Source: Myxococcales bacterium (lineage in GTDB: Bacteria > Myxococcota > Polyangia > Fen-1088). Taken from it: a stretch of 11,795 nucleotides of DNA. Position 1 is the first letter of the stretch. Each line of letters opens with the position of its first letter. Made by a program: the position numbers and the translations under genes. The stretch is taken from NCBI GenBank assembly GCA_003157315.1, contig PMJE01000428.1:1-11795 (forward strand), given 5' to 3'. Positions 7,261 to 11,795 of this stretch are shown here, one piece after another. The notes beneath the pieces were generated by a model, which had not been told where the DNA came from, ran no database searches, and saw only the letters and a list, made by a program, of their open reading frames with translations.

Positions 7261-7378
7261 TCCCTCGCAGAGGGCGCAGAGGACGCGGAGAGCGGATGAC
7301 AAGAAGGGGTCTGTATGGCGCATGATCCAACCCTTCTTTTCTCCTCCAACTCTGTGACCTCTGTGCGCTCTGTGTGAA
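7261..7378. repeat. Imperfect inverted repeat with 9-nt CTCTGTG periodicity, copy 1
   Basis: The right arm holds three consecutive 9-nt units beginning CTCTGTG (7350, 7359, 7368). The left arm holds the complementary form, ending GCAGAG or GCGGAG, in three 9-nt units (7264-7290). Inside these, AAGAAGGGG (7301-7309) pairs with CCCTTCTT (7331-7338). The whole can fold into a long imperfect hairpin. A second copy with the same design lies at 11667-11780. With the GC hairpin at 7202-7235 it fills most of the gene-free stretch 7135-7434. Confidence 0.7.
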
Positions 7379-7385
7379 CTAGGCA

Positions 7386-7417
7386 GCCCGCCGCATGGGC
7401 TGCTCCAGGCGGCGGGC
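7386..7417 (-). terminator. Hairpin behind the small exported protein gene
   Basis: GCCCGCCGC (7386-7394) and GCGGCGGGC (7409-7417) form a perfect 9-bp stem 17 nt after the stop codon of the 75-residue protein gene. The sequence that follows (TGCCTAGTT on the minus strand) is only weakly T-rich. An alternative stem, GCAGCCC (7383-7389) with GGGCTGC (7397-7403), competes for the same bases. A terminator or 3'-end stabiliser is likely; a switching role is possible but unproven. Confidence 0.45.
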
Positions 7418-7434
7418 GTTGAAAGACGGAAGGA

Positions 7435-7662
7435 CTACTTGGCGGGAGCGGGGGCGGGAGCCGGCGCAGGAGCCTTCTCCTCGGCAGCCTTCTTGCCCTT
7501 CTTGCCCTTCTTGCCCTTGGCATCGGCCGGTTTGGCCGAGTCTGCCTGCGCGACTTTCTTGGCCGTGACTGCCGTGGGCGCCTTGTGGCTGGCCTTGGCG
7601 GCAAAGGCCGAGGTGCTGGTCAGAGCGACGATTCCGAGTGCGATGAAGATCTTCTTGAACAT
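7435..7662 (-). CDS. Small exported Lys/Ala/Pro-rich protein
   Basis: This 75-residue protein begins MFKKIFIALGIVALTSTSAF with a likely cut after SAFAA, a textbook signal peptide. The mature part is low complexity: Ala/Lys/Thr-rich to residue 48, then GKKGKKGKK, then AAEEK and a run of five Ala-Pro pairs ending in K. It is strongly basic and probably disordered in the periplasm or outside the cell. I chose the ATG at 7660-7662 because it gives the signal peptide and has GGAG (7671-7674) 8 nt upstream. The frame stays open to 7860, but the added residues do not look like protein and would bury the signal peptide. No family function is known to me. Basic GKK tracts could bind polyanions such as DNA, LPS or acidic polysaccharide. 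It is transcribed divergently from ampG, with a 224-bp gap in which I see no convincing promoter. Confidence 0.75.
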   Translation of the reverse strand: MFKKIFIALGIVALTSTSAFAAKASHKAPTAVTAKKVAQADSAKPADAKGKKGKKGKKAAEEKAPAPAPAPAPAK

Positions 7663-7886
7663 GGTGGCTTCTCCTTCTTCTGTGGGTTGCTGTGAAAGCG
7701 TCTCTGTTGGGTTGACAATGCAGTGACCGTGCCAGCGGCAAATCCAGCAGTTGCCCGCGGAATTCCGCCCCTTCACTTCTGCCGCGACCAAGCGCCGGAG
7801 CCAATCCGCCCGCTCACATGGGGCGTTCTTGAAAGGAATCGCTGAGAAAACTGGCGCCAACCCTTGCGCCGGGCGAAGGTGGACGC

Positions 7887-9119
7887 ATGGGCGCGTTCAT
7901 CAACGCGTTTCGCAGCAAGCGGGTGGGCATGCTCATCGCGTTGGGCTTTGCCTCTGGGCTGCCGCTGGCGCTGACGCGCACAACCCTGAGCGCGTGGATG
8001 ACCAACGCCGGCGTGAATCTGAAAACCATCGGACTCTTCTCGCTGGTCACCCTGCCCTATTCGTTCAAGTTCGTGTGGGCGCCGCTGCTCGACCGCTTCC
8101 GCTTTCCGCTGTTTGGCCGGCGCCGAGGCTGGATGGCGCTGACCCAGGTGGGCCTGCTGCTGGCTGTCTGGATCATGGCGGACATCAATCCGAAGAATGC
8201 GCCGCTGGCCATTGCGGCGCTGGCTGTGGTGGTCGCGTTTCTCTCCGCCAGCCAGGACGTGGTGGCCGACGCCTACCGTACCGATGTCTTGCCACCGGCC
8301 GAGCGAGCCTCCGGGACGTCGACCTGGATCCTCGGCTACCGCATCGCTATGTTGGTTTCGGGCGCCGGGGCACTGGTGTTGTCCGACCACATGCCGTGGT
8401 CGCGCGTGTACGGCGTGATGGCGCTCTTGATGATCGTTGGCATCATCGCCACTTGGCGCGCGCCCGAGCCCGAGGTCGTGCGGCCCCCGCGCACCATCGC
8501 CGACGCTGTGGTCAAGCCGTTCGTGGATTTCTTCGCGCGCAAGGGCGCGGCAGTCGCGCTGGCCTTTGTCATGCTCTACCGCATCGGCGACACCATCGCT
8601 GGCGGCATGGTGCTGCCCTTTCTCATCAAGTTGGGATTTTCCAACAGCGAGATCGGTTTCTGGAACAAGGGCGTGGGCTTCGCCGCAACCATCAGCGGCG
8701 TCATGTTGGGCGGCGGACTGGTGGCCAAGTATGGCGTGCGTCGCTGCTTATTAGCCTTCGGCGCGATTCTGATGGTCGCCAACACCGGCTACTTGGCGCT
8801 GGCCATGCACGGCAAGAGCGTGGTGCTGCTGGCGACGGCCATCGGCATCGACAACGTGTGCGGTGGCATGGTGGACGCGGCCTTCGCCGCCTTCATCATG
8901 TCTCTGTGTAACAAGTCCTTCTCGGCAACCCAGTTCGCGCTGCTCTCCAGCGCCTCGACCATCATCGGTCGCATCATCGGTGCTGGCTCGGGGTGGCTCG
9001 CGGCCACGCTGGGCTGGCCGGCCTTCTTCGGCATAACCATCGTGGCGGCAGTGCCGGCATTGCTGCTGCTCGTGCTGGCCTTCCCACACAACGCGGGCGC
9101 AGTCGAGCCGGAGAAGTGA
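7887..9119 (+). CDS. ampG: AmpG-type muropeptide permease (MFS)
   Basis: The 410-residue product is a polytopic MFS permease with about 12 hydrophobic segments. The N-terminal region carries the AmpG signature: LGFASGLPLALTRTTLSAWM (19-38), then LKTIGLFSLVTLPYSFKFVW and APLLDRF, then FGRRRGW near residues 77-82. SQDVVADAYRTDVLP (122-136) is a second conserved AmpG block. AmpG imports anhydromuropeptides released from peptidoglycan into the cytoplasm for recycling and, in many Gram-negative bacteria, for AmpR-controlled beta-lactamase signalling. It is shorter than the E. coli protein (491 residues), which has two extra segments. The ATG has AAGG (7876-7879) 7 nt upstream. No other recycling gene (nagZ, ampD, ampC) is in the window. 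The stop lies 3 bp from the end of the convergent barrel-protein gene. Confidence 0.88.
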   Translation: MGAFINAFRSKRVGMLIALGFASGLPLALTRTTLSAWMTNAGVNLKTIGLFSLVTLPYSFKFVWAPLLDRFRFPLFGRRRGWMALTQVGLLLAVWIMADINPKNAPLAIAALAVVVAFLSASQDVVADAYRTDVLPPAERASGTSTWILGYRIAMLVSGAGALVLSDHMPWSRVYGVMALLMIVGIIATWRAPEPEVVRPPRTIADAVVKPFVDFFARKGAAVALAFVMLYRIGDTIAGGMVLPFLIKLGFSNSEIGFWNKGVGFAATISGVMLGGGLVAKYGVRRCLLAFGAILMVANTGYLALAMHGKSVVLLATAIGIDNVCGGMVDAAFAAFIMSLCNKSFSATQFALLSSASTIIGRIIGAGSGWLAATLGWPAFFGITIVAAVPALLLLVLAFPHNAGAVEPEK

Positions 9120-9122
9120 GTG

Positions 9123-10856
9123 TCAGATACTCACCCGCAGGCCCAAGCCTAGGTCGAAGAGGCCGGGGCTGCGACTGGGAATGGGTAGACCAGCGAGATT
9201 CACGGCGTCGGTGCCGAAGCGAAACTCGCCGTGGTTGTTGCCCCAGTGGACAGCGGCAAACGCCTCGAAGCGCACGTGCGTGAGCAGAATGAACGAGTAG
9301 TCGAAACGGGTGATGCCAGAATGGTCGGAGAGATTGGCGAGGTTGGACAGGGTGAAAGTGGTGTTGTCCCAGGAGTACGGCGCCGGCGCACTGGCAAACA
9401 ACGCGACATATTGCCGACCCAGGTAGAAGAAGGTGGCTGGCTCGCGCAGCGATTGCGAGTGAGGCAGGATGAGGCCCGGGTAGACAGCGGTGTTGCCGTA
9501 TCCAAGGCCGTTGTAGAAGTACTCGGCGCTCACGGTGAACACATCGTTGGCGGCGTATTTCATCGAATAGGAAACGCCGCCGGTGGCCTGCGGCTTCACT
9601 CCAGAGCCAGGCGTGACCGGATAGAGCTTGTCAACCGCCGGCCCGAGCACGTCTTGCGCGAGAGTCATTTGATCGACGCTGGTGGTGGGCGGCATTCCCA
9701 GGGTGAGAGTCGACGGATCGATGCAGTTGTTGAAGTGAACTCGATCGATGTCCTGGGCGAAACGCAGCGCCACCTCGCCGTAGAAGTCGAGATCCCAGAT
9801 CCCGGCCGAGATATCGGCCGCCAGCTTGGGCTTGTGCCCGCGCTGCACAAGGCCACCCAAGCCCAACTCGGACGCGCCCCACACCACCTCGGCGCGGGCA
9901 GCGCCTGCCACGGCGCTTGCCGTGGGTGTGGCGTTCACTCCCTCGGTCAAGCCGTAGGCGTAGAAATTCCAGCCGCGCTCCTCCCAAGGTACGTGCAGCT
10001 TGATCATTGTGGTACCGGTTCGCGCGTCGAACACGTCGAGCGGATTGCGGTGCTGGATGTGCAAGAAGTCGGTCGGGGTCCAGAAACGCGCTGTGCCCCA
10101 GCGCACATGCTGGCGACCTGCGGTGACGAATACCCTGTGCTTGATGTCAAAACGCAGCCACATCTGATCGAGCAACACAGTGGGCGTGCGTGTTTGCTGT
10201 GCGCCGAAGAGCGAGCTCAGGTTGGCCGTGCCCCCGCTGGAAAATCCACCCTGAGACCCGCCACTGAAGTTCGCGAGACTGGTGTTCGCAGTCTCGGGCA
10301 GTGTCGGGTCGAAGATGGTGCGCGCAAGTACGAAGCCGCGCACTCGGTCGTTGGGCCGCACGTCCATGTAGGCATCGAGCAAAGAAGGTGACGACAGCGT
10401 CCAGTTGCCCGCATTCTGGCTTTGCAGGGCCGAGCTCTGCGCGCGCAGGTAGATCTGGCCGCCGATCTTCAGCGGATCCTCCGGTGCCACGTCGGCCGAC
10501 ACACGCGGCGCCGCCTCGGGCGCACCCAGATTCAATTGATCACGTGCGTCCGTCGCGGCCGGAGCCGAAACCGGGACCGGTGCCGGGACCGCAGCCGGTT
10601 CCGCAGCCGGCGCCGCAGCCGGCGCCGCAAACATGTCGGCTTCGCTAGGCCTGTCCTGTGCCTGCGCAGTGCCTGCCAGCGCCGCTAGCGCTAGCAGCAG
10701 CGCCCCGCTGCGGCAGCGAACATGGGAACCCTCGAAGGGTTCCCAAACCCTCCCGCGATGGTGCGCCGCCGGCGAGGGCGCGCGCGAAGCGCGCGGGGAG
10801 GGCAGGGTGGGCTGTCCGTCCCGAAGGGCCGGCGGGCTCCCCACGCGACGATTCAT
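9123..10856 (-). CDS. Outer-membrane beta-barrel protein with disrupted-looking N-terminus
   Basis: From the ATG at 10854-10856 the product has 577 residues. This ATG overlaps the stop of the LolA-like gene (ATGA), and GGAG (10868-10871) lies 11 nt upstream. A hydrophobic signal core, SGALLLALAALAGTAQA, appears only at residues 50-66, preceded by an unusual Arg/Pro/Ser-rich stretch encoded by a palindromic segment (10719-10844). After it come an Ala/Pro low-complexity region (about 76-103) and, from about 128 to the end, many amphipathic strands of a porin-like barrel. These include LKIGGQIYLRAQSS, LLDAYMDVRPNDRVRGFVLA, VTAGRQHVRWGTARFW and a C-terminal GLFDLGLGLRVSI. The GRQxVRWG block resembles DUF1302-like and other outer-membrane barrels, but I cannot assign a named family. 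The frame is also open upstream to 11117, inside the LolA-like gene. Operon context suggests envelope lipid, lipoprotein or solute export. Confidence 0.78.
   Translation of the reverse strand: MNRRVGSPPALRDGQPTLPSPRASRAPSPAAHHRGRVWEPFEGSHVRCRSGALLLALAALAGTAQAQDRPSEADMFAAPAAAPAAEPAAVPAPVPVSAPAATDARDQLNLGAPEAAPRVSADVAPEDPLKIGGQIYLRAQSSALQSQNAGNWTLSSPSLLDAYMDVRPNDRVRGFVLARTIFDPTLPETANTSLANFSGGSQGGFSSGGTANLSSLFGAQQTRTPTVLLDQMWLRFDIKHRVFVTAGRQHVRWGTARFWTPTDFLHIQHRNPLDVFDARTGTTMIKLHVPWEERGWNFYAYGLTEGVNATPTASAVAGAARAEVVWGASELGLGGLVQRGHKPKLAADISAGIWDLDFYGEVALRFAQDIDRVHFNNCIDPSTLTLGMPPTTSVDQMTLAQDVLGPAVDKLYPVTPGSGVKPQATGGVSYSMKYAANDVFTVSAEYFYNGLGYGNTAVYPGLILPHSQSLREPATFFYLGRQYVALFASAPAPYSWDNTTFTLSNLANLSDHSGITRFDYSFILLTHVRFEAFAAVHWGNNHGEFRFGTDAVNLAGLPIPSRSPGLFDLGLGLRVSI
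10719..10844. repeat. Palindrome-rich element inserted in frame in a signal-peptide region
   Basis: The segment is a chain of GC-rich palindromes. There is a perfect 10-bp stem with loop CGA (10723-10732 with 10736-10745), an 8-bp palindrome CGCCGGCG (10767-10774), a 7-bp CG stem with loop GAA (10779-10785 with 10789-10795), and a small CCC-GAA-GGG hairpin (10820-10828). The motif CGAAG occurs in three of the loops. The ends are roughly inverted (TGGGAACCC at 10723 and the complement of TGGGGAGCCC at 10834-10843). It is 126 bp by codon count, so the reading frame survives. It looks like a dispersed palindromic element, but no second copy occurs in this window. Confidence 0.5.
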
Positions 10857-11635
10857 CGGCTCTTGCTCTCCAGCCAGGCCTTGGTGAAAAGATTGGCCTC
10901 CAGTGAGCGCGTGTCGACCGACTTGACCAGGATCAACGTCGAGTTGGCCTTCTCCACCTCGTCGTAGAAACGCATCTCCTCCGGGTACCAGGTATCGGCC
11001 TTCTTGGATTCGCTGTAGCTCTTCTTCCAGCGTGGATAATAAGCCGTGCGCAGCAGCCGTCCCGAGAGGGCGAATTCCTGGCGTTTGAGCACATTCTTGG
11101 TTTCCTTGTCGACCCACAGTCTGATGACTGGGAACGCCAGATCGATGTTTGGTTTGCCAGTCAACTTCATCACCTGCGCGGTGTAGGCCCCCAGCTTCTC
11201 TTGGCCTAAATCCTCGGGCTCGTACTCCTCAGCCAAGCGCGACTCATCGAGATCCGAGCGGCGCGAATTGGTGCCACCAATCCGTTCACGTTCAGTGCGG
11301 CGTTCCCACTTGCCGACCGACGGGTCGTAGTACCAAAGGTTCTTGTCGATGCGCAGATAGCCCTGCCCTTGCGACGCCTTTGGCTTGGTAAAGAGAATAA
11401 TGAACTTCTGGTCCTGGCTGCGACGGAAAACCAGGGCCTCGTAGGCCACGTCGACCTTGTCTTTCTCCTTCTGCTCCATGTACACAAGCGAGCGCCAGTC
11501 GCCCTGGTTGCTCTGCCGCTGGTCAACTGCCTTGAGAATGTCGATCAGCTCGGCCTTGCTCAAAGCCGCGGCCATGCGGGGAACGAGCAGGCTGAGAACC
11601 AATGCAAAGACCGAAAGAGAGCGAGACGTAGGCAT
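10853..11635 (-). CDS. LolA-like outer-membrane lipoprotein-sorting family protein
   Basis: This 260-residue exported protein has a signal peptide (MPTSRSLSVFALVLSLLVPR, ending near RMAAA). Its mature part follows the LolA-like fold of COG2834/PF17131: SNQGDWRSLVYMEQKEKD, then FIILFTKPKASQGQGYLRID, KNLWYYDPSVGKWERR, the ERIGGTNSRRSDLDESRL segment, then VIRLWVDKETKNVLKRQEF and a final STLILVKSVD strand. Such proteins form an open half-barrel that binds acyl chains in the periplasm and often sit beside export machinery of the LolCDE/FtsX or RND type. Nothing of that kind is visible up to 11795. The ATG has GGAG (11644-11647) 8 nt upstream. The gene overlaps the following barrel gene by 4 bp, so the pair is probably made in fixed ratio, with a periplasmic carrier handing to an outer-membrane protein. 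That role is inferred. Confidence 0.82.
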   Translation of the reverse strand: MPTSRSLSVFALVLSLLVPRMAAALSKAELIDILKAVDQRQSNQGDWRSLVYMEQKEKDKVDVAYEALVFRRSQDQKFIILFTKPKASQGQGYLRIDKNLWYYDPSVGKWERRTERERIGGTNSRRSDLDESRLAEEYEPEDLGQEKLGAYTAQVMKLTGKPNIDLAFPVIRLWVDKETKNVLKRQEFALSGRLLRTAYYPRWKKSYSESKKADTWYPEEMRFYDEVEKANSTLILVKSVDTRSLEANLFTKAWLESKSR

Positions 11636-11666
11636 GAGTGCAGCTCCAGTGATTAGTTAGCTATTT

Positions 11667-11780
11667 CGCACAGAGAACACGAAAGACACAGAGGTCGGAG
11701 GGAAGAAGGGTTCAGACCGGACAAGCCCTTCTCTTCCCTCTCATCCGACTCTGTGGCCTCTGTGGGCTCTGTGTGAAAAA
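11667..11780. repeat. Imperfect inverted repeat with 9-nt CTCTGTG periodicity, copy 2
   Basis: The right arm has three tandem 9-nt units beginning CTCTGTG (11749, 11758, 11767), followed by AAAAA. The left arm has complementary units at 11667-11675 and 11685-11693, with a diverged one between. The inner part pairs GAAGAAGGG (11702-11710) with CCCTTCTCTTCC (11726-11737) around a loop of about 15 bases. The architecture and the third right-arm unit match copy 1 at 7261-7378. It lies in the leader upstream of the LolA-like gene, about 30 bp before its start codon. Confidence 0.7.
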
Positions 11781-11795
11781 GCATTCTCATCCAAA

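Noticed and set aside
7712..7740. TTGACA (7712-7717) as the -35 box of an ampG promoter
   Set aside because: There is no acceptable -10 box at 16-18 bp, so I could not support a promoter call.
7663..7860. Upstream extension of the small Lys/Pro-rich protein
   Set aside because: Residues before MFKKIF do not resemble protein and would bury a perfect signal peptide that has its own ribosome site.
7751..8911. 386-codon plus-strand frame overlapping ampG
   Set aside because: AmpG motifs are in the other frame. This frame is Arg/His/Gly-rich and has no membrane segments.
9231..10391. 386-codon plus-strand open frame opposite the barrel gene
   Set aside because: Composition (Val/Gly/Arg/His) is typical of the antisense of GC-rich coding DNA. 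There is no ribosome site and no recognisable domain.
10857..11117. N-terminal extension of the barrel protein into the LolA-like gene
   Set aside because: The frame is open, but it overlaps well-conserved LolA-like sequence in another frame. The ATGA overlap at 10853-10856 offers a better start.
4600..11650. Shared leader GGAGCTGCAYTCATG before the LolA-like and intact TPR/barrel genes
   Set aside because: The match covers little more than the ribosome site and start codon (minus strand at 11633-11647 and 4597-4611) and does not extend upstream, so it is probably a common initiation pattern.

Overview
The window is GC-rich DNA from a Gram-negative bacterium. Signal peptides, a lipobox, several outer-membrane beta-barrel proteins and an AmpG-type muropeptide permease show a diderm envelope. 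The mix of TPR/beta-barrel surface proteins, Ala/Pro-rich secreted proteins and GTG starts would suit a Myxococcota or deltaproteobacterial relative, but that placement is an inference from style, not from a marker gene.

Layout. 1-1041 (+): the 3' part of a fused aromatic amino acid enzyme, with the end of a prephenate dehydratase ACT domain joined to a type I-beta DAHP synthase. 1054-1601 (-): a complete type II toxin-antitoxin pair (ribbon-helix-helix antitoxin, MazF/PemK toxin) behind an AT-rich palindromic promoter region. 1701-4599 (-): a two-gene unit, a TPR plus beta-barrel envelope protein followed 4 nt later by a NahK-like sugar kinase. 4840-5893 (-): a second, smaller copy of the TPR/beta-barrel gene, with a matching promoter region, interrupted by two apparent single-base frameshifts. 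5950-7134 (-): a secreted metallo-beta-lactamase-fold lipoprotein. 7135-7434: a non-coding stretch with several hairpins, including a 9-nt-periodic CTCTGTG inverted repeat. 7435-7662 (-): a small Lys/Pro-rich exported protein. 7887-9119 (+): AmpG. 9123-11635 (-): a LolA-like periplasmic protein translationally coupled (ATGA) to an outer-membrane barrel protein. 11667-11780: a second copy of the CTCTGTG inverted repeat.

How the parts fit. Most of the window is envelope biology: AmpG, the LolA-like/outer-membrane barrel pair, the TPR/barrel paralogues and two exported proteins. The LolA-like and barrel pair looks like part of an envelope lipid or lipoprotein trafficking operon whose remaining genes, if any, lie beyond 11795.

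The most unusual observation is a roughly 126-bp palindrome-rich segment (10719-10844). It seems to have inserted in frame into the signal-peptide coding region of the barrel protein: deleting it restores an ordinary signal peptide. The doubly frameshifted paralogue and the two long intergenic CTCTGTG hairpins also deserve a second look. I did not find a clear new multi-gene defence or metabolic system.
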